This document shows positions 18,917 to 27,837 of a stretch of DNA of 64,000 nt, piece by piece. The stretch's first letter is position 1. Every line of letters begins with the position of its first letter. The stretch is from contig NZ_JAMQGO010000012.1 in assembly GCF_023703375.1 (NCBI RefSeq), forward strand, positions 50,766 to 114,765, in the 5' to 3' direction. The translations under genes were made by a program, and so were the position numbers. The notes under the pieces were generated by a model, which worked only from the letters and a program-made list of their open reading frames with translations, searched no databases and had not been told where the DNA came from. The DNA is from Lutimaribacter degradans. Its GTDB lineage: Bacteria; Pseudomonadota; Alphaproteobacteria; Rhodobacterales; Rhodobacteraceae.

Positions 18917-19342
18917 TTACCCGGCGGGATCGGGTAGGGCGCGCGCCATCACGATCGCGTCGATATTGGGCCCGTCGGCCGGCGTGTAATAGCCCGGTCG
19001 ATGGCCGGTTTGCGTGTAGCCGGCGCCGGCGTAAAGCGCGCGTGCCGCCGCGTTGTCGGCGGCCACTTCGAGAAAGGCGGTGGTTGCGCCGCGTTCGCAG
19101 GCGGCGGCATGGAAGGCATCGAGCGTTCGGCGCCCCAGCCCGTGGCGGCGATGGGCGGGATCGGTGGCGATGGTCAGCAGCTCGGCCTCGCCGGCGATGG
19201 CGCGGCCAAGGGCGAAAGCGCGGCCGTCACCGACGGCAAAGACATGCGGGCTTTCGAGCAGGGCGGCAAATTCCCGTGCCGCCCAGGGCCGGGGATGGGT
19301 GAAGGCAGCGGCGTGCAGCCGGGCCAACGCCTCAGGCGTCAT
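18917..19342 (-). CDS. rimI: Ribosomal protein S18-alanine N-acetyltransferase-like GNAT
   Basis: 141 residues, GNAT fold with the acetyl-CoA site LLTIATDPAHRRHGLGRRTL and the C-terminal NAAARALYAGAGYTQTG motif typical of RimI. It overlaps the tsaB stop by 11 bp; tsaB-rimI adjacency is conserved across bacteria and supports the name. Residues flanking the P-loop are alanine-rich and less conserved than in E. coli RimI. Confidence 0.82.
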   Translation of the reverse strand: MTPEALARLHAAAFTHPRPWAAREFAALLESPHVFAVGDGRAFALGRAIAGEAELLTIATDPAHRRHGLGRRTLDAFHAAACERGATTAFLEVAADNAAARALYAGAGYTQTGHRPGYYTPADGPNIDAIVMARALPDPAG

Positions 19343-19907
19343 CGAGGATGACCGGCGGCGCGTCGCGCGCTGGGGCTGCATCGGCGGCACGGATGTAAAG
19401 GGGGGCGGGCGCGGGGCTGTCGGCAGGCGCGATGGCCGCGACACCCGCGATGGCGGCGGCCAGATCGGCCGGAGCCGGGGGCATGTCGACCTGGCCGGCC
19501 TGTGCCAGCGGCACAAGGCGCGGGCCTGTGCTGTCATCAAGATAAACCTGGTCGCGCGGGGCGGGCACGGCGGCGCGGGCCCGCGGCACGCGGTGGCGGA
19601 TCGCGTCGAATGTTGAAACCCCGATGGCCGGCACGCCCAGCGACAGCGCAAGCCCGCGCGCGGCGGCCACGGAAATGCGAATACCCGTGAAATTGCCGGG
19701 ACCCACGCCGACGCCGATACGGGACAGGTCGGCCCATTTTACACCGGCGCTGTCCATCACCTCTTGCAGGAGCGGCATCAGCCGTTCGGCTTGCCCGCGG
19801 CCCATCTCCTCGGAGCGCTGCACGGCGATGCGCCCACTCGACAGCAAAGCGGCGGCGCAATGCGCCGCCGATGTATCGAATGCCAGTATCGTCGGGTCAG
19901 ACGGCAA
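19332..19907 (-). CDS. tsaB: tRNA t6A biosynthesis protein TsaB
   Basis: 191 residues, ASKHA-fold partner of TsaD in N6-threonylcarbamoyladenosine formation at A37 of ANN-decoding tRNAs. Motifs seen: ILAFDTSAAHCAAAL at the N-terminus and GVGPGNFTGIRISVAAARGL. No ATG or GTG precedes ILAFDTS in frame; the TTG at 19907 (MPSDPT) is the only sensible start and overlaps the end of nfuA by 11 bp, so translation is probably coupled. The C-terminal domain is proline/alanine rich. Confidence 0.88.
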   Translation of the reverse strand: MPSDPTILAFDTSAAHCAAALLSSGRIAVQRSEEMGRGQAERLMPLLQEVMDSAGVKWADLSRIGVGVGPGNFTGIRISVAAARGLALSLGVPAIGVSTFDAIRHRVPRARAAVPAPRDQVYLDDSTGPRLVPLAQAGQVDMPPAPADLAAAIAGVAAIAPADSPAPAPLYIRAADAAPARDAPPVILDDA

Positions 19908-20460
19908 CCGGGCGCACCTCGGTCACTTCGGGGATGTAGTGGCGCAGAAGGTTCTCGATGCCCATCTTCAGGGTCAGGGTCGAGGAGGGGCAGCCCGCGC
20001 AGGCACCCTGCATGTGCAGGTAGACAACGCCCCGGTCAAAGCCGTGGAACGTGATGTCGCCGCCATCTTGCGCAACGGCGGGGCGCACGCGCGTATCGAG
20101 CAGTTCCTTGATCTGGCCCACCACCTCGGAATCCGGTCCCTCGTGATCGGCATGGCCCGAGCCGGGCTGATCTTCGCCGGTCATGGCGGGCTGACCCGAT
20201 TGGTAATGTTCCATGATCGCGCCCAGGATGGCGGGTTTGATATGGTCCCAGTCCACGGCTTCGCCCTTGGTGACGGTGACGAAGTCGGTGCCGAAAAACA
20301 CGCCCGTCACGCCGTCGACCGCGAAAATGCGGGAGGCCAGCGGCGAGTTGCCCGCAGCGTCGGCACTGGGGAAATCCGCCGTGCCGGCATCAAGCACGGC
20401 TTGACCGGGCAGGAATTTGAGCGTTGCGGGGTTGGGCGTGGATTCTGTTTGAATGAACAT
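19897..20460 (-). CDS. nfuA: NfuA-type Fe-S cluster carrier
   Basis: 187 residues. The N-terminal Nfu_N domain (FIQTESTPNPATLKFLPG) is joined to a NifU C-terminal domain with the cluster-binding C154-x2-C157 (GACAGCPSS). It delivers [4Fe-4S] clusters to apo-proteins. The ATG at 20460 gives the canonical MFIQTESTPNP; the in-frame upstream codons add a basic leader unlike the family. It is followed by tsaB with an 11-bp overlap. Confidence 0.92.
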   Translation of the reverse strand: MFIQTESTPNPATLKFLPGQAVLDAGTADFPSADAAGNSPLASRIFAVDGVTGVFFGTDFVTVTKGEAVDWDHIKPAILGAIMEHYQSGQPAMTGEDQPGSGHADHEGPDSEVVGQIKELLDTRVRPAVAQDGGDITFHGFDRGVVYLHMQGACAGCPSSTLTLKMGIENLLRHYIPEVTEVRPVAV

Positions 20461-20602
20461 TCGGTTTACACCTTTTTTCCGGGTCACCTTGGATATGCGC
20501 GCGCGGGCCGCGCGAGTCAAGGTTTGGAACGATTCTAAGTAAGGGGCCGGGGGTGGCGTGGGTGCGGCTTGCCGGGCTTTCGTGGAGGAGCGCGGCGCGT
20601 GC

Positions 20603-21058
20603 TCAGGTGATCGAATCCAGGCGCTCCTTTGACAGGTCGCCCGGCACGATTGTCACGGGCACTGGCAGGGTTCCGGCGTTCTTGCTGAGCTGGCTGACAA
20701 GCGGGCCGGGGCCTTTCTTGTCGGTGCCCGCGCCCAGCACCAGCACGCCGATTTCCGGGTCTTCGCGGATCTGGGCCAGTATTTCGGTCACGGGCTCGCC
20801 CTCGCGAATCACGAGGTTCGGGTCAATCCCCTGCTTGTCGCGCATCCACTTGGCGAAGACCTCGAAATGGGCGTGGATACGCTCGCGCGCTTCTTCGCGC
20901 ATGATGTCACTGACGCCGATCCAGTGGTTGAACTCTTCCGGCGGAATGACCGAAAGGATTTCGACACCGCCACCTGACTTGGCCGCGCGCATCGCCGCGA
21001 ACCGCATCGCGTTGAGACATTCGCGGCTGTCATCCAGCACCACCATGAACTTGCGCAT
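20603..21058 (-). CDS. Universal stress protein
   Basis: 151 residues, UspA fold. It starts MRKFMVVLDDSRECLNAMRF, with the first-strand aspartate, and has the distal GAGTDKKGPGPLVSQL nucleotide-loop region (a variant of G-x2-G-x9-G-S/T). The ATG at 21058 is preceded by AGGAGG. Its ligand and role are not known from sequence; the usp-nfuA-tsaB-rimI neighbourhood seems to be a housekeeping arrangement. Confidence 0.85.
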   Translation of the reverse strand: MRKFMVVLDDSRECLNAMRFAAMRAAKSGGGVEILSVIPPEEFNHWIGVSDIMREEARERIHAHFEVFAKWMRDKQGIDPNLVIREGEPVTEILAQIREDPEIGVLVLGAGTDKKGPGPLVSQLSKNAGTLPVPVTIVPGDLSKERLDSIT

Positions 21059-21238
21059 CTGTCGGGCCTCCTGCTGCGCGATCATGGCGCAAGGGTGCGG
21101 CGGTGGCAATAACGGGTTGCGGGCGGCCAATGGCATGATGGGCCACCCCGCGGGCAGACCCATATGTGCCTCGGCCGCGATAACGGGTGTGATCCGTTCT
21201 GCCCGCCAGCCCGCTTTTCCCGGCCGCGGGCAGCGCGA

Positions 21239-22102
21239 TCAGGCGGTGGAATGCGCCCAGTCCCAGTACATTTCGCGCACGCGGCGGGTGACGGGGCCGA
21301 CCTGGTACTGGGTGTCCTCGAACGCGGTGACGGGCGTGACCTTGGTCATGTTGCCCGACAGGAACACCTCGTCGGCGTTGCGGAAATCATCGAAGGTCAG
21401 GACGGATTCATGCACCTTCATCCCGTCGTCGCGCATGTTGCCCATGTGCCGCGCGCGGGTGATGCCGGCCAGGAAGGTGCCGTTGGCGATGGGGGTGAAC
21501 ACCTCGCCATCGCGCACCATGAACACGTTGGCCGTGGCGCTTTCGGCCACGTTGCCCATGGCGTCGGCCACCAGCGCGTTGCCAAAGCCGCGCGCGCGCA
21601 CCTCGCGCAGCATCCGGGCGTTGTTGGGGTAAAGGCAGCCGGCCTTGGCGTTTACCACCGCGCTTTCCAGCACGGGGCGGCGAAAACGCGTTTGCCCAAG
21701 GGTGGTGGTGGCGGTTTCGGGGGCCATGGGGATCTCTTCGAGGCAGACGGCAAAGCCGGTCTCTTCTTCGCTGGGCACGATGGCCGTCACGTCGCCGTTT
21801 ATGCCCCAGTACATCGGGCGGATATAGACGGCGGCATCCTTTGCATAGGCGGCCAGGCCATCCCACACGATCTGCACCATGTCGTCGGCGGCGACGGTCG
21901 GGTTCAGCCCCAGTGCCCGTGCCGAACGGTTGACGCGGGCGCAATGGGCCGCGAGGTCGGGCGCAATGCCGTTGACGTAGCGTGCTCCGTCGAACACGCC
22001 CGAGCCCAGCCATGCGCCGTGGTCGGCAGCGCGAATGATCATGGCATCGCCCTCGTGCCACTTGCCGTCGAAATAGGTGCGGATATTGGTTCCGGCTGCC
22101 AT
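21239..22102 (-). CDS. ilvE: Branched-chain amino acid aminotransferase
   Basis: 287 residues, fold-type IV PLP aminotransferase. PLP lysine is in VVNAKAGCLYPNNARM, followed by ADAMGNVAESATANVFMV and the phosphate loop GITRARHMGN. The ESAVVNAK context and overall length (about 290) fit BCAT of this subgroup; D-amino acid aminotransferase or aminodeoxychorismate lyase are less likely because of the YIRPMYWG segment and the C-terminus. It transaminates Leu, Ile and Val with 2-oxoglutarate. Monocistronic by appearance. Confidence 0.82.
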   Translation of the reverse strand: MAAGTNIRTYFDGKWHEGDAMIIRAADHGAWLGSGVFDGARYVNGIAPDLAAHCARVNRSARALGLNPTVAADDMVQIVWDGLAAYAKDAAVYIRPMYWGINGDVTAIVPSEEETGFAVCLEEIPMAPETATTTLGQTRFRRPVLESAVVNAKAGCLYPNNARMLREVRARGFGNALVADAMGNVAESATANVFMVRDGEVFTPIANGTFLAGITRARHMGNMRDDGMKVHESVLTFDDFRNADEVFLSGNMTKVTPVTAFEDTQYQVGPVTRRVREMYWDWAHSTA

Positions 22103-22152
22103 CTGATTGCTCCCCTGTTTAGCTGCGGCGCGACTTTAGCAGGCAAGCCGGG

Positions 22153-22710
22153 CTAGTAAAGCGGTTCGCTGTAGATTACGTCGCCCGCCATTGTCAGCCC
22201 CTTGATCGCGGCGCTGCCATCGGGGGCCAGCGCCAGGACAACGCCCAGCTTGCCATCCTGGCGCAACGCCTCGAATTCCAGCGCTTCGGCCTTTGGCGCG
22301 AAGTAGCGATCAACCGGGAAGTCGATCCAGTAGCTGTCGCCGTGGCTGCCGGTCAGGGTGCCGCGCAACACGGGGCTTTGCGGGGCGTCGGGCGGTGCGG
22401 CGTGCAGGCGCGTGACCTGCCAGAACCGGTTTTCACCCTGTGCCAACTCGGCCCAGACAGGCTGGCCGGGACCGGGCAGTTCGGCAGCTTCGACATTGGC
22501 CTTTTCGATCTGGCTGATCGCCAGCCGCAGGGTCACGTAATGGCCGCGAAACAGGTCGCGCGGATCGACGAACCCGGTTTCCAGCCAAACCTCGGTGCCC
22601 TCGCGCAGCAGGGTGTTGCGTTCGACCACCATCTTGCCCACCGTGCCGGTCTGGAACAGCGCGGCCAGCAGGGCGGCGGGCAGGATCATCTTGCGCGACA
22701 GGCGGATCAT
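22153..22710 (-). CDS. GDYXXLXY domain-containing membrane-anchored protein
   Basis: 185 residues. One N-terminal membrane/signal segment (about 8-26), then the GDYXXLXY-type domain represented by FRGHYVTLRLAISQ; the canonical GDY reads GHY here. The family is nearly always next to DUF2157 proteins, and here the start overlaps the DUF2157 stop (ATGA). Function unknown; the pair probably forms one inner-membrane complex. Confidence 0.75.
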   Translation of the reverse strand: MIRLSRKMILPAALLAALFQTGTVGKMVVERNTLLREGTEVWLETGFVDPRDLFRGHYVTLRLAISQIEKANVEAAELPGPGQPVWAELAQGENRFWQVTRLHAAPPDAPQSPVLRGTLTGSHGDSYWIDFPVDRYFAPKAEALEFEALRQDGKLGVVLALAPDGSAAIKGLTMAGDVIYSEPLY

Positions 22711-23954
22711 GACCGTGCCCTTTTCCTGACAAGGCGCGGGGCAATCAGCGCGCCCGCCAGCAGGATCAGCCCCGCACCAAGGTAGAACCCGGCAGTGCCG
22801 ATCAGGCTGCCCAGGGTTTGCGCGTAAAGGATCAGCAACATCGCGACGAAGCCCATGATGCCCAGCACGCGAAGCCGTCGCAGATGCAGGCGCCAGCCCA
22901 TGCGGGTGATCCATACGAACAGCGCCAGCGCGAAACCGGCGGTCAGCCATTGGTGCGGCCAGATGCCGAACACGATCGTAAAGAGCGTCGCCGCCCCTGC
23001 CGTTATCCACAGGTCGTAGCGCGTGGCCAAGCCTTGCATGAAGCCCCAGAGCGCGACGCAAAGGCAGGCCAGCGGTGCGATGAGCAGCACGGCGCCCCCA
23101 CCCGGCGCGGCCATGACGAAATCGGCCACCGTCACGTGCAGCCCCACCACCAGGGCCGATGCCAGCGCCAGTGCATAAAACAGCGCGGCACTTTCGAACC
23201 CGCGTAGCCAGCGACCTGCCGCCTGCGAGGCCAGCACGAGCGCGACCACCACCAGAGCACCGCCCGTGGCCAGCATGGTCAGCGTCACCTCGGCCTCTTT
23301 CTGGATGAGCGAGACCCCGACCCAGCCGATCAGCGCAAGCGCGGACAGGTGCCCGCAAAAGCGGCTGGGAAGCATACCCGCCGCCAGCGCGCCCAGCAGC
23401 CACCAGCCTAGATAAACCAAGTTCACCTGGCCGAAATCGCGTTCAAGCGACAGGGCGAACCACAGGAAAAACAGGCCAATCGCCAAGGCCAGCGGCATCG
23501 TGGCGCGCAACAGCGCGGCCGCGATCAGCGTGCCCAGCGCCCACAGCCAGACCGCATCCACCGGCGCGCCCTGAATGTGGTAAAGCTGGGCCACCAGCAT
23601 GATTGCGGCGCCGTAGAGTGCGCAGGCCAGCAGGCTCAACCCCTCGAACCAGCGCAGCGCGCCGCGCCGCCCGGCCCAGATCGTGCCGATCCACGCAGCC
23701 CACAGCGTGCCGCCGATCAGGGCCAGGCGGGCGGGGCGGGGAATGTCAGGCCAGTTGGCGGCGACAAAGGTTATCGCCGCCAGCCCAAGGCAGAGCACCC
23801 CGAAGATGACGAGAAGCGTGCGAAAATCCCACCCGTGCGACCGGGCAGCGATATCGGTGTGCAGGGTTTGCGCGGTGTCATCGGGCAAAAGCCCCCGCGC
23901 GGCCCAGTCATTCACGGCCTCGGACAGGGTTGCGGCGCGGCTTTTCCATTGCAT
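22707..23954 (-). CDS. DUF2157 multi-spanning membrane protein
   Basis: 415 residues. A short cytoplasmic N-terminal domain (WKSRAATLSEAVNDWAARGLL) is followed by 11 or 12 predicted membrane segments with the DUF2157 core FRTLLVIFGVLCLGLAAITF. It overlaps the GDYXXLXY gene at its 3' end. Function is unknown. The chosen ATG (23954) gives MQWKSR; longer in-frame starts run back to the terminator of the upstream region. Confidence 0.78.
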   Translation of the reverse strand: MQWKSRAATLSEAVNDWAARGLLPDDTAQTLHTDIAARSHGWDFRTLLVIFGVLCLGLAAITFVAANWPDIPRPARLALIGGTLWAAWIGTIWAGRRGALRWFEGLSLLACALYGAAIMLVAQLYHIQGAPVDAVWLWALGTLIAAALLRATMPLALAIGLFFLWFALSLERDFGQVNLVYLGWWLLGALAAGMLPSRFCGHLSALALIGWVGVSLIQKEAEVTLTMLATGGALVVVALVLASQAAGRWLRGFESAALFYALALASALVVGLHVTVADFVMAAPGGGAVLLIAPLACLCVALWGFMQGLATRYDLWITAGAATLFTIVFGIWPHQWLTAGFALALFVWITRMGWRLHLRRLRVLGIMGFVAMLLILYAQTLGSLIGTAGFYLGAGLILLAGALIAPRLVRKRARS

Positions 23955-24034
23955 GGCTCTGGGTCCATTCTGTTTTGTAGCAGCAAACACCTTGTTGAAA
24001 GCCGGGTAAAGCCCGCGCTGCCAGGCCACCGGCA

Positions 24035-24190
24035 CGAAAAACCCCGACGCCTGTGGCGCCGGGGAGCTTCATGAAATGAACTTGGTGCATCAGGTGCCGG
24101 ATGGCCCCGTCAGGCGAGTATGGGATGGTTGGCGCTGAAACAGGGGACCGGCGCCAGCCAATGGCCAGCCGTAGCGGCCGCCAACCCCAC
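24035..24190 (-). ncRNA. Candidate small RNA or structured 3' region downstream of trpS
   Basis: The 295-bp gap between trpS and the DUF2157 gene lacks a believable coding frame. On the minus strand it can fold with GGTTGGCG pairing to CGCCAACC about 45 nt later, and it ends in a strong terminator at 24037-24064. This could be a separate sRNA or a long trpS 3'-UTR; no convincing promoter is seen (only a CATAGT-like -10 near 24190). Confidence 0.3.
24037..24064 (-). terminator. Minus-strand Rho-independent terminator
   Basis: On the minus strand CCCCGGCGCC pairs with GGCGTCGGGG (one G-U) across a 3-nt loop (24042-24064), followed by UUUUU. It lies about 190 nt beyond the trpS stop and before the DUF2157 gene. 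Confidence 0.75.
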
Positions 24191-24249
24191 TATGCCTGGG
24201 CCACGTCGATTCCGTGACATGGCCGTAACGCTTTTGTAAAACCTGCCGC

Positions 24250-25296
24250 TCAGCCCCGGATCATGCCGACGATGTCATAGGTACGCTGCAGGATCGGCGT
24301 TGCGATCTGACGCGCGCGGTCGGCGCCGCGGCCCAGGATGCTGTCGATCTCGGCGGGGTCTTGCATCAGGCGGCTCATCTCTTCGGAGATGGGCGCCAAC
24401 CTGTCGACGGCCAGGTCCACCAGCGCGGGCTTGAACTCGGAAAATTGCTTGCCGCCCATCTCGGCCAGCACGGCCTGCGGCGTGGTTTCGGCCAGCGCGG
24501 CGTAGATACGCACCAGGTTGCGCGCCTCGGGGCGGTCTTCCAGCCCGTCGGGCGTTTCGGGCAGCGGCTCGGGGTCGGTTTTCGCCTTGCGGATCTTTTT
24601 CGCGATGGTGTCGGCATCGTCGGTCATGTTGATGCGGCTCATGTCCGAGGGATCGGATTTCGACATTTTCTTGGAGCCGTCGCGCAGGCTCATGACGCGG
24701 GTGGCGGCGCCTTCGATCACCGGCTCGGACAGGGGAAAGAACTCCACGCCGTAGTCGTTGTTGAACTTGGCCGCGATGTCGCGCGTCAGCTCGACATGCT
24801 GTTTCTGATCCTCGCCCACGGGCACATGGGTGGCGTGGTACAACAAGATGTCGGCGGCCATCAGCGACGGATAGGCAAACAGCCCCAGCGAGGCCTTTTC
24901 AGCGTTCTTGCCGGCCTTGTCCTTCCATTGCGTCATGCGGTTCATCCAGCCCATGCGCGCAACGCAGTTGAAGACCCAGCCAAGTTGCGCATGTTCGGGC
25001 ACCTGGCTTTGATTGAACAGGATGGATTTCGACGGGTCGAGCCCGGCGGCAAGATAACCCGCGGCCAGTTCGCGCGTCTGTCGGCGCAGCGCGTCGGGCT
25101 CTTGCCAGACGGTGATGGCGTGCATGTCGACGACGCAGTAGATGGTTTCGATTCCCTGTTCCTGCATGTCCACGAACCGCTTGATCGCGCCAAGGTAATT
25201 GCCCAGCGTCAGCCCGCCTGAGGGCTGGATGCCGGAAAATACACGGGGCGTGAAACGCGCGGTGGTCTGGGCCTGCGCCTGTGTCGCGTCGGACAT
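24250..25296 (-). CDS. trpS: Tryptophanyl-tRNA synthetase
   Basis: 348 residues, class I aminoacyl-tRNA synthetase. The HIGH-equivalent lies in [13 protein letters not shown] and the KMSKS loop is [10 protein letters not shown]. Other TrpRS features are [14 protein letters not shown] and [16 protein letters not shown]. The length is standard. It is divergent from the rhomboid-like gene and monocistronic, apart from the structured region downstream. Confidence 0.96.
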   Translation of the reverse strand: MSDATQAQAQTTARFTPRVFSGIQPSGGLTLGNYLGAIKRFVDMQEQGIETIYCVVDMHAITVWQEPDALRRQTRELAAGYLAAGLDPSKSILFNQSQVPEHAQLGWVFNCVARMGWMNRMTQWKDKAGKNAEKASLGLFAYPSLMAADILLYHATHVPVGEDQKQHVELTRDIAAKFNNDYGVEFFPLSEPVIEGAATRVMSLRDGSKKMSKSDPSDMSRINMTDDADTIAKKIRKAKTDPEPLPETPDGLEDRPEARNLVRIYAALAETTPQAVLAEMGGKQFSEFKPALVDLAVDRLAPISEEMSRLMQDPAEIDSILGRGADRARQIATPILQRTYDIVGMIRG

Positions 25297-25371
25297 GGTC
25301 GCTCTCCGTCTGGATTTATGGGTGCTGGTGGCTTACCCATGCCCCAAAGCACCGTCAAGCCGAGGCACCAG

Positions 25372-26055
25372 ATGCAAGACCCGATAATCAGCCCCGTGAA
25401 TCCGCTGCCGCCGGTTGTGACCGCGCTGTTCATTGCCATCATCGGGGTCGAGGCGGTGTTTTCGCTTGGCCAGGCGGGGCTGATCGGCGGGCCGCAGGCC
25501 GTGGGGTGGCGCTTGGCCGCGATCCAGGATTACGGGTTCTCGTCGGACGTGTTTACCTGGATGCTGGGGCAAGGCCGCTACCCGCCCGAGCACCTGATGC
25601 GGTTCGTGACCTATGCTTTCGTGCATGGCTCGTTCACCCACGCGCTGTTCGTGGGTGTCATGCTGTTGGCGATGGGCAAGTTCGTGGCCGAGGTGCTGGC
25701 GCAATGGGCGGTGCTGGCGGTGTTCGCGCTGGGCACGGTCACCGGGGCGCTGGCACATGGGTTGCTGGTCACGGCGCAGCCCTGGCTGGTGGGCGGGTTT
25801 CCCGGCGTTTACGGGCTGATCGGAGCGTTTACCTACCTGCTTTACGTGCGGCTGGTCAGTTCCGGCTCGAACGGGGCGCGGGCCTTTGTGCTGATCGGGT
25901 TCCTGATGGGGATCAAGCTGGTTTTCGGCCTGCTGTTCGGGGCCGATGCCACCTGGCTGGCCGACCTGGTTGGGTTCTTCGCGGGGTTTGCCGCGACCAT
26001 CGTTCTGGTGCCCGGCGGTTGGGCGCGGCTACGCGCGCGGCTGCGCCACGACTGA
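25372..26055 (+). CDS. Rhomboid-fold membrane protein lacking catalytic residues
   Basis: 227 residues with six or so membrane segments of rhomboid type. FVTYAFVHGSFTHALF keeps the H-x4-H of TM2, but the oxyanion asparagine position is V94. The catalytic GxSG is GFPG (142-145) with proline at the serine position, and the TM6 AHxxG is ADLVG with D198 for histidine. Every catalytic position is therefore lost, which suggests a pseudoprotease. The ATG at 25372 has GAGG 8 nt upstream; starts at 25318 and 25339 lack a ribosome site. Role unknown. Confidence 0.8.
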   Translation: MQDPIISPVNPLPPVVTALFIAIIGVEAVFSLGQAGLIGGPQAVGWRLAAIQDYGFSSDVFTWMLGQGRYPPEHLMRFVTYAFVHGSFTHALFVGVMLLAMGKFVAEVLAQWAVLAVFALGTVTGALAHGLLVTAQPWLVGGFPGVYGLIGAFTYLLYVRLVSSGSNGARAFVLIGFLMGIKLVFGLLFGADATWLADLVGFFAGFAATIVLVPGGWARLRARLRHD

Positions 26056-26094
26056 CCTCCGCGCCGGTGAAGTGGGCGATGGCCGTTGGCCGCG

Positions 26095-27639
26095 TCAGGC
26101 CCTGCGGCGCAAGGCTTGCCGGATGTCCGACATGGGCAACGCGCCGATCAGGTGGGCGACGGTGAAATAACTGGTTATGCCCGCACCGATCAGCAATGCC
26201 AGCGCGACGTAGCGCACCCCGTCCATGCCGAAGAGCGGCCCCAGCACCAGCATCGCCCCCCAAAGCACCGCGCCCATAAGCGCGCTGGCCAGACCGATGC
26301 GCCACAACCGCCGGCGAAAGCGTGCGTCAAACCGGGCGACCGGGCCCATGTCGCGCGCGCCCCATAGCAAAAGCCACATCTGCACCCAGGCTGCGGCGGT
26401 GGCCGCAATGGCGGCTGCGATCCAGCCGATGACAAACGACAGCCCGACCGCCAGCACCGCGTTCACCACCATCGCGACCGCAGCATAGTGAAACGGGCGG
26501 CGCGTGTCCTCGCGCGCGAAGAACAGGGGTTGCAGCACCTTTTGCATGACGAAGGCGGGCAGCCCGAGGCCGTATATCGCCACTACCACGGCGATGGCGG
26601 CGCTGTCGTCGCTGGTGGTCTGGCCGCGTTCATACAGAACCGAGACCAGCGGCAGCGGCACCACCACCAGCGCCACCGCTGCCGGCAGGGTCAGCGCCAG
26701 GCTGATTTCGCCGGCGCGGCTGAACGCGGCGCGCGAGGCGGCATCGTCACCCGACTTGAGGTGCCGTGACAGGCTGGGCAAAAGCACCACGCCCACCGCG
26801 ATGCCCACCACGCCCAGCGGCAATTGATAAAGACGGTCGGCGGCGTAAAGCCAGCTTAGCGCGCCCGGCGTGCTCGACGCGACAAGCTGTCCAACCAGAA
26901 GGTTGACCTGCAGAACGCCCGAGGCCAGCGCCGCGGGCACCGCTACCACGATCATGCGTTTCATGTCGGGCGTCCAGCGGGGGCGACCCGGTACGACGGA
27001 TATGCCCGCCTTGCGCGCCGCGCCCCAGACAAGGGCGAGTTGGGCGATGCCGGCCAGCGGAATGGCCCAGAGCAGCCACAGGATGACCGGCCCGCCCGTT
27101 TGGGCGCCCACGATCATCGCCACGATGACGAAAATGTTCAGCAGCACCGGCGCTGCTGCGGCGGCGGCAAAACGGCCGGTGGCGTTAAGGATGCCCGAGA
27201 ACAGCGCCGCCAGCGACATAAACAGGATGTAGGGAAAAACGATGCGCCCATAGCCCACGGTCAACTCGAACCGCTCGTCGTCCACGAAGCCCTCGGCCGT
27301 GGCCCAGACCAGCGCGGGCATGAATACCATCGCCAGCCCGGTCAGTGCCAGCACCACGAGCGCCAGCCCATTGAACGCGTCGCGGGCGAATTGCTGGGGG
27401 TCTTCCTCGCCTTCGTATTTCTTCGAGAACATGGGCACGAAGGCTGCGTTGAAGGCGCCCTCGGCAAAGAAGCGACGGAACATGTTGGGCAGGCGGAAGG
27501 CGGCGACAAAAGCGTCCATCACCGGGCCGGGCCCGATATAGGCCAGGATCAGAACCTCGCGCACGAAGCCCAGGACGCGGCTGGCGAGTGTCCAGAAACC
27601 GACGGTAAGAAAGCCGGCCATCAGGCGGATGGGTTTCAT
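26095..27639 (-). CDS. murJ: Lipid II flippase MurJ
   Basis: 514 residues, about 14 membrane segments, MOP superfamily. Typical MurJ stretches are SRVLGFVREVLILAYIG, AFRLPNMFRRFFAEGAFNAAF and YAADRLYQLPLGVVGIAVG. It flips lipid-linked peptidoglycan precursor across the inner membrane and is essential in most bacteria. It lies in the glnD-murJ-trpS neighbourhood, which I recall as common in Alphaproteobacteria. Confidence 0.94.
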   Translation of the reverse strand: MKPIRLMAGFLTVGFWTLASRVLGFVREVLILAYIGPGPVMDAFVAAFRLPNMFRRFFAEGAFNAAFVPMFSKKYEGEEDPQQFARDAFNGLALVVLALTGLAMVFMPALVWATAEGFVDDERFELTVGYGRIVFPYILFMSLAALFSGILNATGRFAAAAAAPVLLNIFVIVAMIVGAQTGGPVILWLLWAIPLAGIAQLALVWGAARKAGISVVPGRPRWTPDMKRMIVVAVPAALASGVLQVNLLVGQLVASSTPGALSWLYAADRLYQLPLGVVGIAVGVVLLPSLSRHLKSGDDAASRAAFSRAGEISLALTLPAAVALVVVPLPLVSVLYERGQTTSDDSAAIAVVVAIYGLGLPAFVMQKVLQPLFFAREDTRRPFHYAAVAMVVNAVLAVGLSFVIGWIAAAIAATAAAWVQMWLLLWGARDMGPVARFDARFRRRLWRIGLASALMGAVLWGAMLVLGPLFGMDGVRYVALALLIGAGITSYFTVAHLIGALPMSDIRQALRRRA

Positions 27640-27837
27640 GCGGGGCCCTTCGCAACAGGATGGACGCGGTTTAGCGGATCACGGGGGGCGGGGGAAGGGT
27701 GGGTGAGGGTAGAGGGCCGCAAAGCAGCCGGGCAATCACCGGCAAGACGGGGGCGGAGCGGTCGTTCGGGTCTCGTGTTGCGAGCGGCAGAAGAGAGACC
27801 GTCGCAGACCCGATCCCGTGCCAAGCCCGGTGGTGGG

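Noticed and set aside
23003..23011. TTATCCACA DnaA box
   Set aside because: Single copy inside the DUF2157 coding sequence; no cluster and no origin-like AT-rich DNA nearby.
23908..24090. 60-codon minus-strand frame beginning MHQVHFMKLPG
   Set aside because: It runs through a clear Rho-independent terminator and lacks a ribosome site.
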